A stretch of DNA of 56,451 nt from assembly GCA_013202295.1 (NCBI GenBank), contig JABMRT010000074.1, forward strand, positions 1 through 56,451, written 5' to 3'. The notes under the pieces were generated by a model that saw only the letters and a list, made by a program, of their open reading frames with translations, did not search any database and had not been told where the DNA came from. Position numbers and translations under genes: made by a program. Shown here in pieces: positions 1 through 9,531 of this stretch. Within the stretch, counting starts at the first letter, position 1. Every line of letters starts with the position of its first letter. The stretch is from Candidatus Zhuqueibacterota bacterium (GTDB lineage Bacteria > Zhuqueibacterota > QNDG01 > JABMRT01).

Positions 1-820
1 AGAGGTCACAGACGATGTGATCAGTCTTGAAAGCGCGGGTAATGATTGGCAGACAGACGCCATGGAACTGAAGATTGATGGTGTGCCTGATGACAGTGTA
101 GCAACAGGAATGTCAAAGGCCGTTATCTTTACTGCGATTGACTCGTCGGAAACTGATCCTGCGAACGCGGGTATCTGTGACAACCTTGATGATGTTGCTG
201 AAGATGCCAAGATGTATGCCAGAGGCGATCTGGATGGTGGTTACATCCTGGAATACGCCATCAAAATTGATTCTTTAGGTGGCAGTGAAGCGATCGTTGG
301 AGTTGTAGATGGTGTCTTCGGTCTGGGCATGCACATCATCGATAATGATGGTGCAGGCCGTGATGCTGACGAAGCTTGGGCCGCACGCTGTACTGATTTG
401 ATCTGGAATGTCCCCAGTTATCTTGGTACGGTCAAATTCCTTGCTGACAATAAGGTGCAGTTCCTTGCGGTTAATAATATGACCGGTGAGACCAATCCAC
501 TACTGTATGATGGATCACCGGACACGGGTGTGAAAGATTCTCCTGTAGCAGCACCGAGAGAATTCGCATTGAGCCAGAACTATCCGAATCCGTTCAATCC
601 GACCACAACCATTTCTTATACTCTTCCGGTTGCATCCGATGTCCAACTGGCTGTCTATGACATCCTGGGACGCGAAGTGATGTCCTTGGTTAATGAGACA
701 ATGGACGCTGGTGTTCACCAGGTCACATTTGACGGAATGAGCGTAGCAAGCGGTATTTATTTCTACCGTCTGAAAGCGGGAGACAACATTCAGACTCAGA
801 AGATGATGCTTCTGAAATAA
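1..820 (+). CDS. 5'-truncated secreted protein: CBM9-like domain plus T9SS sorting domain
   Basis: The reading frame is open to the left edge (codons in frame from base 2), so the N-terminus is missing. The visible part has a beta-rich domain with features of CBM9/DOMON-like sugar-binding modules, including an acidic DNDGAGRDADEAWAAR segment near residues 112-127 followed by a Trp/Asn pair. The last ~85 residues are a T9SS type A sorting domain: FALSQNYPNPFNPTT, then a strand-rich stretch with YDILGREV, SGIYFYRL and a basic QKMMLLK end. The protein is therefore probably exported across the outer membrane and bound to the surface or released. A terminator follows directly. Lost upstream sequence could hold a catalytic domain, so the full function is unknown. 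Confidence 0.85.
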   Translation, partial: EVTDDVISLESAGNDWQTDAMELKIDGVPDDSVATGMSKAVIFTAIDSSETDPANAGICDNLDDVAEDAKMYARGDLDGGYILEYAIKIDSLGGSEAIVGVVDGVFGLGMHIIDNDGAGRDADEAWAARCTDLIWNVPSYLGTVKFLADNKVQFLAVNNMTGETNPLLYDGSPDTGVKDSPVAAPREFALSQNYPNPFNPTTTISYTLPVASDVQLAVYDILGREVMSLVNETMDAGVHQVTFDGMSVASGIYFYRLKAGDNIQTQKMMLLK

Positions 821-841
821 TCCTGTTTTCCGTTTGAGTTT

Positions 842-878
842 AACAGGCCTGGCGAATTTCGCCGGGCCTGTTTTTTTT
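842..878 (+). terminator. Rho-independent terminator
   Basis: A 15-bp near-perfect inverted repeat (AACAGGCCTGGCGAA / TTCGCCGGGCCTGTT) is followed by a run of eight T residues. It closes the transcript of the partial T9SS cargo gene. Confidence 0.92.
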
Positions 879-1013
879 AGGCAATTCCCGGAACATTAAT
901 CCTTCAAAGTTCTGTAAACAATTGTCACATTTCGGAAAATATCTTGATTGTTTCAGAATATTTTCATAAATCATAACACCCTATAAAATTCAGTCTTTAG
1001 AAATGATGGTTCC

Positions 1014-2948
1014 ATGAAGCCGAAAAAGAAAAAAGTCCTGCGCAGAAAAGCAAAGATGCAGAAGAAGAAAGCCCAATTTTCTCCATCCAAGACACGATGG
1101 TTTACTCTGATCGCTTTATGTCTCTTCCTTCTGTTTCTTGTCTTTTTGGAATTGGTTCTTCGTCTCTTTAATTATGGGGGAGAGCATAAACTCTTTATTC
1201 CAACTCCGACTGTGGATTCCAAATACTATGGAATCAATCGAACTGTTTGCAGTCGCTATTTCATGCAGAATGATTTTATTCCTACTCCCAGAAAGGATCT
1301 TTTCCTTCGTCAAAAACCTGAGAACGCCTACCGAATTTTTGTGCTTGGCGGATCTACAACCGCGGGATTTCCTTATGGTCATAACGTTTCTTTCCCCCGT
1401 ATTCTACAGCGGCGCCTTTCCGATACTTTCCCAAATCGCCGGATCGAAGTTGTGAATACTGCCATGACTGCGATCAACAGTTATACCCTTCTCGATTTCA
1501 TGGATGAAATTCTCCAACACAAGCCTGACGCTTTGCTTATATATGCGGGGCACAATGAATTTTACGGTGCATTGGGCGTGGGATCAGTTGAATCATTAGG
1601 TAAACATCGTAATGTCGTTCTGACTTATTTGCGGTTGCAGCGATTAAAAACCTTCCTTTTAATACGGGATGGCGTTCATGCTATTCAGCGCTTAATCAGT
1701 AAACCATCGGAATCAGATAATGACTTCGATCCCATGCAGACCCAGATGGCCCGGATCGTGAAAGAAAAAGAGATCCCGTTAAATCACGAGCTGTATCGCC
1801 TTGGTGAGAAACAATTTGAATCAAACTTGCGTGATATCGTAAAGCAGGCCCGAAAATCCAATCTCCCTGTTTTTGTCAGTGAACTGGTAAGTAATATTCG
1901 TGATCAAAAGCCATTCGTATCCATTAAATCAGATACTTTGCCGGATGCCCTTTCCATTTTTAGAAAAGCTAGAAAGTTGGAGCAAGCCGGAGAGTACGAT
2001 CAGGCTCGTTCCGTTTATTACCGGGCCAAGGATCTGGACGCACTGCGGTTCCGCGCTACGGAAGCATTTAACAGAATCATCCAGAACGTAGCCTTGAAGT
2101 ATAACTGCATTGCGGTGCCAATGAAGTCCCACTTTGAATCGGAGTCACCTCACGGATTGATCGGAAACACTCTGATGTATGAACATTTGCATCCCAATTA
2201 TGATGGATATTTTGTCATGGCCGATGTGTTCTATCAGGCCATAAGACAAAATAAATTAATCGAAGCGGAATGGCCCTCCGAGCGCATTCGTCCTGCTGAG
2301 TTTTATCATCGTAATTGGGGATTTACCCGGTTTGACAGTGTTCATGCGGCGATGACGATTGCACATCTCAAAGGCGGTTGGCCGTTCAAGAAAACGGGGC
2401 CAAATCGTTCCCTTGATATAATCCGTCCTCAGACCAAAGAAGACTCGCTTAGCCTGAACATCCTGAGAACCGAAGGCAACACCCTTGAAATGGCCCATAT
2501 AGAACTGGCCCAATATTATGAATCTAAAGGCGAGATCCAACAGGCTCTTGATGAATATAAATCGCTGATTTATTCAGTACCCTATCTTGATCTCTTCTAT
2601 GAACCGGCTATCCAACTGCTTATCCAACACGAAAGATATGCGGAGGCGCTGCAATTACTGACCGAGGGTTTGAAATTCAATAAATCACCATTTATTCATA
2701 AATGGATAGGCCAACTTACTCTCATATTAGGTGAAACGCGGCTTGGTATTCTCTATCTTGAGAAGGCGCATCAAGAAATCCCGGAGGATGTACATTTGCT
2801 CTATAATCTGGCACGCGGCTATTATCAAATGCGACAGTTCGAAAATGGCGACAGGGTATCCAGTCAGCTGCGAGAAATCGTTCCTGATGCTCCGGCCAAT
2901 TCCATGCTGGCTGAATTTAAACGTTCCATGATGGAGCAGCCCAAGTAA
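1014..2948 (+). CDS. Membrane-anchored SGNH/GDSL-type hydrolase with C-terminal TPRs
   Basis: A 644-aa protein. A very basic N-terminus (residues 1-27) is followed by one hydrophobic segment (about 30-50, LIALCLFLLFLVFLELVLRL), so it is probably inner-membrane anchored with the bulk outside. The SGNH blocks are visible: GGSTTAG with candidate nucleophile Ser114, GHNEFYG (block III Asn) and EHLHPNYDGY with His393 (block V). Residues from about 490 contain TPR-like helices (AHIELAQYYESKGEIQQALDEY and later copies). Family members act as lipases, esterases or acyl/acetyl transfer enzymes on cell-surface polymers; the substrate here is unknown. Deacetylation of hemicellulose would suit the neighbours but is only inference. 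No strong ribosome binding site precedes the start. Confidence 0.8.
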   Translation: MKPKKKKVLRRKAKMQKKKAQFSPSKTRWFTLIALCLFLLFLVFLELVLRLFNYGGEHKLFIPTPTVDSKYYGINRTVCSRYFMQNDFIPTPRKDLFLRQKPENAYRIFVLGGSTTAGFPYGHNVSFPRILQRRLSDTFPNRRIEVVNTAMTAINSYTLLDFMDEILQHKPDALLIYAGHNEFYGALGVGSVESLGKHRNVVLTYLRLQRLKTFLLIRDGVHAIQRLISKPSESDNDFDPMQTQMARIVKEKEIPLNHELYRLGEKQFESNLRDIVKQARKSNLPVFVSELVSNIRDQKPFVSIKSDTLPDALSIFRKARKLEQAGEYDQARSVYYRAKDLDALRFRATEAFNRIIQNVALKYNCIAVPMKSHFESESPHGLIGNTLMYEHLHPNYDGYFVMADVFYQAIRQNKLIEAEWPSERIRPAEFYHRNWGFTRFDSVHAAMTIAHLKGGWPFKKTGPNRSLDIIRPQTKEDSLSLNILRTEGNTLEMAHIELAQYYESKGEIQQALDEYKSLIYSVPYLDLFYEPAIQLLIQHERYAEALQLLTEGLKFNKSPFIHKWIGQLTLILGETRLGILYLEKAHQEIPEDVHLLYNLARGYYQMRQFENGDRVSSQLREIVPDAPANSMLAEFKRSMMEQPK

Positions 2949-3000
2949 ATATCCTCAGAACTAAAATGGTTTGTATTAAATAATGATCAAGGTGTATTAA

Positions 3001-4650
3001 ATGAAACGAGTTGTGTTGATCCATTTTATTTTATTTATGCTTGTACTAATGAATTGCAGTTCGTCTGTGACCTATGAATTTTATCAGGTGGTCCCAAAAC
3101 ATGCAGCGATTCCTGATTATATTGAGATGGATTTATCTGCCAACGCGCCAACAGTCCAAGTGACTGTGAATTGTAAGGATACAGTTGCCGGAATTTCACC
3201 CCTGATTTATGGCGCCAATGCCAATGTGTATATGACGCAAATGGTGGATCGACCCGAACTGATCCGATCCATCCAACAATTATCACCCAATCTTATTCGA
3301 TACCCCGGTGGGAATCTAAGTAATCTTTTTTTCTGGGACGATGATCATATGGAGCCGCCGCCTTCCGGGGCACCGGATACCCTTTACGGAGGCATTGAGA
3401 ATCCTTATGTGGAGCAGTACTGGTACGGGCGCAATGACACCGCTGGAACATTGTCAGTCGACAATTATTATAAAATGCTTCAGATGACAAACAGCACCGG
3501 AATCATCACTGTAAATTATGGTCGCGCCAGATATGGTATCGGTGAAGCTCCAGTTAAAGAGGCGGCAAAGTATGCGGCTGATTGGGTGCGATATGACAAC
3601 GGACGCACCCGGTACTGGGAAATTGGCAATGAGAATTTCGGTGCATGGCAGGCCGGATATCGGATTGATCCTTCTAAAAATCAGGATGGACAACCGGAGA
3701 TCATCACCGGAGAATTGTATGGCCGACATTTCAATGTGTTTGCGGATTCGATGCGCAAAGCCGCTCGGGAGATCGGAGTCGAAATTCAACTCGGTGCTGT
3801 GCTTTTGGAAGAAGCACAGGAATGGCACATGCCAGCGCAGAAGTATTGGAATTCCGGATATTTTAAGGAAGCAGGCAATGGCGCTGATTTCTTTATTGTA
3901 CACTCCTATTATACGCCCTACAATGAAAACTCCACTATTGAGACCATCTTGAACTCAGTGGAGAGCATGACTTTCGATATGAACCATTTTATCCAGACGG
4001 TGGCTCAAGAGAATGGGGTGGATATGAAACCCCTGGCTCTAACCGAGTGGAACATCTTCGCGATTGGATCCATGCAACAAGTCAGTTTTGTGAACGGCAT
4101 GCACAATGTGCTTGTGCTGGGAGAACTGATTAAACATAAATATGGTATGGCCAATCGATGGAACCTCGCCAATTCATGGGCCGGTGGCGATGATCACGGC
4201 ATGTTTTCCCGTGACGGCGAACCGGATGTTCCCCTATTTAATCCCCGACCGAGTTTTCACTATATGACTTTATTCCAGCGTTATTTTGGCGATCATATGG
4301 TTGCTTCATCGGTGGAAGGAGATAGTAATATTGTGGCCTATGCTTCCACATTTACTTCAGGCGAAGCGGGAATCGTCCTAATCAACAAAGGAAGATCTGA
4401 CCAAACCCTTGAATTAAATTTAAAGAATTTTAATTCTGGCAAACGGTGTTACTGGTACACACTTCTCGGCGGGGATGACAATGGTGATTTCTCACGCCGT
4501 GTATTTATTAATGGTTTGGAACCGGATCTGCCAGCGGGAGGCCCAGATCCAGATAGTGTGAAAGCGTATTCCTCAACATTAGATAAAAACATCCAACTTG
4601 ATTTACCGGGACTGGGTGTGCTTTATGTGTTGGTGGAAAATGAATCCTGA
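3001..4650 (+). CDS. Clan GH-A glycoside hydrolase, alpha-L-arabinofuranosidase-like lipoprotein
   Basis: The N-terminus is a signal peptide ending in LVLMNC, a plausible though imperfect lipobox. The body is an (alpha/beta)8-type retaining glycosidase: IRYPGGNLSN near residue 100, acid/base Glu211 in WEIGNENFG, and nucleophile Glu349 in LTEWN. A beta-sandwich tail follows (residues ~450-549). The RYPGG and GNE patterns are those of GH51-type alpha-L-arabinofuranosidases and close relatives, so the likely role is removing arabinosyl side chains from arabinoxylan or arabinan in the periplasm or at the surface. GH39/GH30-like relatives cannot be excluded. It starts a run of carbohydrate enzymes and ends 36 bp before the next gene, suggesting an operon. 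RBS: AAGGTG just upstream. Confidence 0.75.
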   Translation: MKRVVLIHFILFMLVLMNCSSSVTYEFYQVVPKHAAIPDYIEMDLSANAPTVQVTVNCKDTVAGISPLIYGANANVYMTQMVDRPELIRSIQQLSPNLIRYPGGNLSNLFFWDDDHMEPPPSGAPDTLYGGIENPYVEQYWYGRNDTAGTLSVDNYYKMLQMTNSTGIITVNYGRARYGIGEAPVKEAAKYAADWVRYDNGRTRYWEIGNENFGAWQAGYRIDPSKNQDGQPEIITGELYGRHFNVFADSMRKAAREIGVEIQLGAVLLEEAQEWHMPAQKYWNSGYFKEAGNGADFFIVHSYYTPYNENSTIETILNSVESMTFDMNHFIQTVAQENGVDMKPLALTEWNIFAIGSMQQVSFVNGMHNVLVLGELIKHKYGMANRWNLANSWAGGDDHGMFSRDGEPDVPLFNPRPSFHYMTLFQRYFGDHMVASSVEGDSNIVAYASTFTSGEAGIVLINKGRSDQTLELNLKNFNSGKRCYWYTLLGGDDNGDFSRRVFINGLEPDLPAGGPDPDSVKAYSSTLDKNIQLDLPGLGVLYVLVENES

Positions 4651-4686
4651 AGCCATTGGCTATAGGATATAAAATCGGAGTAATGT

Positions 4687-5994
4687 ATGTTTAAATGGAA
4701 TTCAAGTTTTCTGATCCTTTTTCTTTTCATATTTGGATTCTCCCACGCGCAAGAGTATCCCGGTTTTCGAGTGAAGGGCCGGCACTTATACGCACCGGAG
4801 GATGAATTGGTCATCCTTCGTGGCGTGGCCAATCCGAATATCTGGTATCAGAAAAGCGGTCTGCCGCACTATAACGAGATTGATGATATAAATGCCAACG
4901 TCATCCGGATCGTGTGGGAGATATCGGGCTCTGCAAACGATCTGGATTCGGCGATTACCAACTGTATCGCGCTGGATATGATTCCCATGATTGAATGTCA
5001 TGATGCCACGGGCAACTGGAGTATGCTGGATAACGTTGTGGATTACTGGACGAGCGAGGCCATTCTGCCCATCCTTATAAAGCATGAAGCCTATCTTCTT
5101 CTGAACATCGCCAATGAAGCAGGGGACGGGAATATTCGGGCAACTGCTTTTAACGCCGGGTATGAAGCAGCCATTCAGCAGATTCGGAACGCGGGTGTTC
5201 ATGTACCGTTGGTGATCGATGCCCCGGACTGGGGAAAAAATATCAATGTGCTTCAGGCAACTGGTCCAGGCTTGATCGAGTTTGATCCTGATCACAATCT
5301 GATTTTCTCAATTCATATGTGGTGGCCAAAGATGTACGGCTACGACGAACAGGATATCATTGATGAGATCGCAGAATCCGTTGAGATGGAACTGCCCCTG
5401 ATTGTTGGTGAATTTTCCCAGATGCATGGGCAATGTAATACAGATGTCATTACGGACAATAATTCCATTGCGTATCTTACAATTATCGAACAATGTCAGC
5501 TGAATCAGATGGGATATATAGCATGGTCGTGGTTCGGAAATTGTAATCCCTTCTGGGATATGTGCTCTGACGGCACCTATGCCACATTATACGATTGGGG
5601 ACTTGAGGTCGCGGTGACCGATCCTAACAGCATTCAAAACACATCTGTCCGGCCAGATTATATCCTGAATGGGAACTGGGAAACCTCCATTCCTGAGAGC
5701 ACTGTTTCAATCCCTGCGGAATTTGAAATGGCGCAGGCCTTTCCCAATCCATTTAACGCGTCCACGGAAATCCAATATACTTTATCCAAGTCCGCTGATG
5801 TTCAATTTCTAATATTTGATATTCAGGGGCGGCTTGTTCAAAGTCTGAATCAGGGCAGACAATCCGAAGGGCGTCATTTGATTCGCTGGTCCGGACATGA
5901 TCATTCCGGCGCAGTTGTACCCAGTGGAGCCTATTTCTGCATGATCCAATCGGGGCACGAGCAACAGGTGCAGAAATTAATGCTTATGAAATAG
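4687..5994 (+). CDS. GH5 (subfamily 8-like) endo-beta-mannanase/glucanase, T9SS cargo
   Basis: A 435-aa protein with a Sec signal (residues 1-21, cut after SHAQ), a GH5 barrel and a T9SS sorting tail. GFRVKGRHLYAPEDE and VILRGVAN at the front match the opening of GH5_8 mannanases. Acid/base Glu144 lies in NIANEAGDG and nucleophile Glu242 in IVGEFSQ. Residues ~348-435 are the sorting domain (FEMAQAFPNPFNASTEI to QKLMLMK), with FPNPFN instead of the usual YPNPFN. The expected reaction is endo-hydrolysis of beta-1,4-mannan in (galacto)glucomannan at the cell surface; the GH27 and GH26 enzymes elsewhere in the window fit this. A beta-glucanase activity is the alternative. An RBS (CGGAG) is 6 bases upstream. 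Confidence 0.85.
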   Translation: MFKWNSSFLILFLFIFGFSHAQEYPGFRVKGRHLYAPEDELVILRGVANPNIWYQKSGLPHYNEIDDINANVIRIVWEISGSANDLDSAITNCIALDMIPMIECHDATGNWSMLDNVVDYWTSEAILPILIKHEAYLLLNIANEAGDGNIRATAFNAGYEAAIQQIRNAGVHVPLVIDAPDWGKNINVLQATGPGLIEFDPDHNLIFSIHMWWPKMYGYDEQDIIDEIAESVEMELPLIVGEFSQMHGQCNTDVITDNNSIAYLTIIEQCQLNQMGYIAWSWFGNCNPFWDMCSDGTYATLYDWGLEVAVTDPNSIQNTSVRPDYILNGNWETSIPESTVSIPAEFEMAQAFPNPFNASTEIQYTLSKSADVQFLIFDIQGRLVQSLNQGRQSEGRHLIRWSGHDHSGAVVPSGAYFCMIQSGHEQQVQKLMLMK

Positions 5995-6102
5995 GATTTT
6001 GATCATTCAAGCGAATTTGTTATTATGAACCATTCAGCCTGAGTAAATAACTTGTAGAAGATTCATCCATTTTTTTGTTACTAAATTAACAGGGAGGAAA
6101 AC

Positions 6103-6612
6103 ATGCGTAGCCGGACAAGTCTGATTGTTGCGCTGTCGATTATCCTGACAGCAGGAGTTATCGCTGGTGAAAAAGCCGATTATTCAGGCATTTGGATTCT
6201 GAATGAGGATAAATGTGAGCTGGATGATATGGGCACACAATTTCTGCCGTTCGAAGTAGAAATCGCACAAAAGGACAATGCGATCACAATTCAAAAAGTC
6301 TATGAAGGAGAGTACGAAGACATGGTCATGGAGGAGATATTGACACTGGATGGCAAAGAGTGTAAATCGGAATTCTGGAACTCTCCTCGTGTGACCACTG
6401 CCGCATACTCTGAAGATGGCAAACAACTCACAATCGCAAGTAAAATCACCTTTGATCGCGATGGTGAAGAATCCATCATGACCCTAAAAGAGGTCATCAG
6501 TCTGGATGAAGAAGGTAAAGTTCTTAAAATCAAACACAACTCAAGTTCTGATTGGGGTGAACGCTTTATCACAATGATTTTGGATAAAAATGCTGATGAC
6601 CCGAAAGAATAA
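6103..6612 (+). CDS. Small secreted beta-rich protein, unknown function
   Basis: A 169-aa protein with a clear Sec signal (to about residue 22, VIAGEKAD) and a strong RBS (GGGAGG). The mature part opens with YSGIWILNEDK, the GxWxLN start often seen in small lipocalin-like or DUF beta-barrels of FCB bacteria, and continues as alternating strands rich in acidic residues. No catalytic motif is visible. It stands 25 bases before the GH27 start and is likely cotranscribed with it. The function is not recognised; a lipid- or sugar-binding beta-barrel is the most that can be said. Confidence 0.7.
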   Translation: MRSRTSLIVALSIILTAGVIAGEKADYSGIWILNEDKCELDDMGTQFLPFEVEIAQKDNAITIQKVYEGEYEDMVMEEILTLDGKECKSEFWNSPRVTTAAYSEDGKQLTIASKITFDRDGEESIMTLKEVISLDEEGKVLKIKHNSSSDWGERFITMILDKNADDPKE

Positions 6613-6637
6613 TCTACGAATAACAAGGAGTAATTTA

Positions 6638-7840
6638 ATGCGGAGAGTAATTCTTTTTATTATCCTATGCAGTGTGATGTCTGCATTCGGCCAGAAATTC
6701 ACGGGGCTGGCACTGACACCTCCCATGGGATGGAACAGCTGGAACCATTTTGCCTGCGATGTGAATGAAGCGATAATCATGGAAACAGCCGACGCCATGG
6801 TAGAAACCGGGATGAAGGATGCCGGTTATCTATATGTGAACATCGATGATTGCTGGCACGGCAAGCGTGATAGCCTTGGATTTATCCATCCCGATCCTGA
6901 GCGCTTTCCATCCGGCATGAAAGCGTTGTCAGATTATATCCACTCCAAGGGACTGAAGATGGGGATATATTCTGACGCTGGATGGAAGACTTGTGGCGGT
7001 CGTCCAGGCAGCCGGGGATATGAGTATCAGGATGCCATGCAATATGCCAAGTGGGGTGTGGATTATCTGAAATATGATTGGTGCAATACCGAAGAATTAA
7101 ACGCGCGCGGTGCGTACCTGACCATGTGTAATGCCCTGCACAAAGCCGGACGGCCGATCGTGTTCAGCTTGTGTGAATGGGGAAACAATGATCCCTGGAA
7201 ATGGGGTAAAATTGTGGGGCATCTCTGGCGCACCACCGGTGATATTGCCGTGCTTTTCGATGGTGAAGTTGATCATGGCGGTTGGTCCTCATGGGGAGTG
7301 CTTCAAATTATGGATATGCGCAAGGATATCCGTCAATATGCCGGACCCGATCACTGGAATGATCCTGACATGATGGAAGTGGGCAATGGCATGTCTCAGG
7401 CTGAAGACCGGGCGCATTTCGCGATGTGGTGCATGCTGGCTGCTCCGCTGATCGCTGGCAATGACCTCGGAAAAATGAGCAAAGAGACGCTAGAAATTCT
7501 CACAAACGAAGATGCGATCGCCGTGGATCAGGATTCACTTGGTATCCAGGCATTCAAAGTTCTGGTCATTGATAGTGTGGATGTCTGGGCGAAACCGCTA
7601 ATGAATGATGAGCTTGCCGTTTGCTTTCTGAACCGAGCCAAGTCCGATCGTAAGATTGTGTTTGACTGGAAAACCAATCCCATCAAAGACACGATTTTCG
7701 AAAAAGAATTTCTATTTGATGTGAATGAATACAAAATTCGCGATCTCTGGAAAAAGAAATCCAGGGGATCAACGAAGAAAACGTTTAAGTCAGAAATTGC
7801 CTCGCATGATGTTATTATGTTGAGGTTGGCAAAAAAATAA
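6638..7840 (+). CDS. GH27 alpha-galactosidase
   Basis: The start is placed at the ATG at 6638, which follows AAGGAG by 7 bases and gives a good signal peptide (MRRVILFIILCSVMSAFGQ); a longer reading would overlap the previous gene. GH27 hallmarks are all present: TPPMGWNSWN, IDDCW, nucleophile Asp147 in YLKYDWCN, and acid/base Asp244 in WNDPDMMEVGN. The C-terminal ~100 residues form the usual beta-sandwich. It should release terminal alpha-1,6-galactose from galactomannan or galactoglucomannan in the periplasm, opening the backbone for the GH5 and GH26 mannanases. Length (400 aa) is normal for the family. Confidence 0.93.
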   Translation: MRRVILFIILCSVMSAFGQKFTGLALTPPMGWNSWNHFACDVNEAIIMETADAMVETGMKDAGYLYVNIDDCWHGKRDSLGFIHPDPERFPSGMKALSDYIHSKGLKMGIYSDAGWKTCGGRPGSRGYEYQDAMQYAKWGVDYLKYDWCNTEELNARGAYLTMCNALHKAGRPIVFSLCEWGNNDPWKWGKIVGHLWRTTGDIAVLFDGEVDHGGWSSWGVLQIMDMRKDIRQYAGPDHWNDPDMMEVGNGMSQAEDRAHFAMWCMLAAPLIAGNDLGKMSKETLEILTNEDAIAVDQDSLGIQAFKVLVIDSVDVWAKPLMNDELAVCFLNRAKSDRKIVFDWKTNPIKDTIFEKEFLFDVNEYKIRDLWKKKSRGSTKKTFKSEIASHDVIMLRLAKK

Positions 7841-7849
7841 TTCATTCAA

Positions 7850-7870
7850 GGATATCTGTTCAGGGTATCC
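7850..7870 (+). other. Intergenic hairpin between GH27 and the TolB-like gene
   Basis: GGATATC and GGTATCC can pair (7 bp, one G-T wobble) around a 7-base loop. There is no T-run after it, so it is more likely an mRNA processing or stability hairpin than a terminator. Only a visual call. Confidence 0.35.
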
Positions 7871-7895
7871 ATGAGTTAGAAGAAGGATTATATTA

Positions 7896-9407
7896 ATGAA
7901 ATTTCAATATCCATTACTAATAGTACTCATTATCGCAGGATGCACGATGAATCAATCTATGAATCTAGGTGTTTTTGAAACGGCTTCAGATATCGGCAAT
8001 GTCAAACTGGGAGGTGAGAGTTTGTATGATCCAGCTACGGATCAATATCACCTCAAAGGCGCCGGAACCAATATGTGGTATGGCGAAGATGAGTTTCAGT
8101 TCCTATGGAAAAAAATGTCCAGTGATTTCATACTGGACGCACAAGTCAGCTGGGTTGGTGAAGGCGCAAATGTGCATCGCAAAGCGGGATTAGCAATACG
8201 GGAAACCCTTGAAACCGGTTCAAGGCATGTCAGTGCCGAGTATCATGGAGGAGATGGCCTGATGTCGATGCAGTACCGACTTGAGGTTGACTCACTCACA
8301 TTGGAGCAATCTTCGGAAGACCATTACCTGCCGATGATGCGTCTCGAAAAAAGTGGAAATATTGTTCGCATGTATGCTTCCAAACCAGGTGATTTGATGC
8401 AACAGATCGGTGAAATTGAGCTGCCTTTTGATTCCACATCGTTTTATGTGGGATTGATTGTTTGCTCCCATGATTCCAATGTGGTTGAAGAAGCGGTGTT
8501 CAAAAATGTCCGATTAACGGTTCCAGCTAAGCCTGATTTCGTCCCATACCGGGATTACATAGGCTGCCGGCTGGAAATCCTTGACATCGAATCCGGTTTG
8601 CGAAAAGTCACCTATCAATCGCAAACACCCTTTGAAGCGCCGAACTGGTCTCCGGATGGTTCCTTTCTCGTGGTAAACAGTCAGGGTAAATTGTACAGGA
8701 TTCCTGCAGCGGGTGGAGAGCTGACTTTGATCGATACAGATTTCGCGACATCCAATAATAACGATCACGGATTTTCTCCTGACGGTAAAACTCTGGCCCT
8801 CAGTCATCACGCCAAGGATCGTCCTTCGGGAAAGAATTCCGTTATTTATACAGTGCCGGTCACAGGCGGTGTTCCAACTCAGATCACTGAGAAGAGCCCC
8901 TCGTACTGGCATGGCTGGTCCCCGGATGGGACAACTCTGATCTACACTGCAAACCGAAATGAGCAATGGGACCTGTACGGTATTCCTGCCACAGGTGGTG
9001 AAGAAGTCCAACTCACGAATAATCCCGGCCTGGATGACGGATCAGAATTCTCATTTGATGGCAAACATATCTGGTTCAATTCCAATCGAACCGGAACCAT
9101 GGAAATCTGGAAAATGAAATCCGATGGATCTGAGCAAACCCAGATTACGGATGATGCGTTCCAGAATTGGTTTCCACATCAGAGCCCGGATGGGAAATGG
9201 CTGGTCTATCTGGCCTTTCCGCCAGAAGTCGATCTGTGGGATCATCCCTATTACAAGCATATCACACTGCGCCTGATGAATCTGGAAGATATGAGTTCTC
9301 GCGTGATCGCCTATCTATATGGCGGGCAGGGAACTATCAACGTGCCGTCATGGTCACCGGATTCGAAGAAAGTGGCATTCGTAAGTAATTCAGATGGATT
9401 GAAATAG
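7896..9407 (+). CDS. TolB-like beta-propeller lipoprotein with N-terminal beta-sandwich
   Basis: A 503-aa protein with a good lipobox (LIIAGC, Cys about residue 17). Residues ~25-205 resemble the DUF1349-type concanavalin-like beta-sandwich found beside carbohydrate enzymes. Residues ~215-503 hold repeated PD40/TolB blades, recognised by recurring SPDG (NWSPDGSFL, FSPDGKTL, WSPDGTTLIY, SPDGKWLVY, WSPDSKKV). Such propellers in this context are sugar-binding or scaffold proteins rather than part of the Tol system, because no tolQRAB genes are nearby. The precise ligand is unknown. It follows GH27 by 55 bases and ends before a weak terminator. Confidence 0.8.
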   Translation: MKFQYPLLIVLIIAGCTMNQSMNLGVFETASDIGNVKLGGESLYDPATDQYHLKGAGTNMWYGEDEFQFLWKKMSSDFILDAQVSWVGEGANVHRKAGLAIRETLETGSRHVSAEYHGGDGLMSMQYRLEVDSLTLEQSSEDHYLPMMRLEKSGNIVRMYASKPGDLMQQIGEIELPFDSTSFYVGLIVCSHDSNVVEEAVFKNVRLTVPAKPDFVPYRDYIGCRLEILDIESGLRKVTYQSQTPFEAPNWSPDGSFLVVNSQGKLYRIPAAGGELTLIDTDFATSNNNDHGFSPDGKTLALSHHAKDRPSGKNSVIYTVPVTGGVPTQITEKSPSYWHGWSPDGTTLIYTANRNEQWDLYGIPATGGEEVQLTNNPGLDDGSEFSFDGKHIWFNSNRTGTMEIWKMKSDGSEQTQITDDAFQNWFPHQSPDGKWLVYLAFPPEVDLWDHPYYKHITLRLMNLEDMSSRVIAYLYGGQGTINVPSWSPDSKKVAFVSNSDGLK

Positions 9408-9459
9408 TATCTGATCCGTAATCTAAAATTAGTTACAGTGTGGGGAAGAGGGGTATTCC

Positions 9460-9482
9460 AAAACAGGGATGTCCCTTTTTTT
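9460..9482 (+). terminator. Weak Rho-independent terminator
   Basis: AAAAC-AGGG-ATGT-CCCT-TTTTTTT: a short stem with a four-base loop and a T-run. An ATG at 9469 lies inside the loop, which argues that it is not the start of the following hydrolase. Confidence 0.5.
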
Positions 9483-9531
9483 GTACATTATTTATTGCAT
9501 CGCATTCCTGCAGTCCGTATTTTGTATTTCA

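Noticed and set aside
7896-9407. True TolB of the Tol-Pal system
   Set aside because: Lipoprotein with an added beta-sandwich and no tolQRA or pal neighbours.
9469-9531. Upstream start for the alpha/beta hydrolase
   Set aside because: The ATG sits in the loop of a terminator-like hairpin and would add a hydrophobic stretch unusual for this soluble family.
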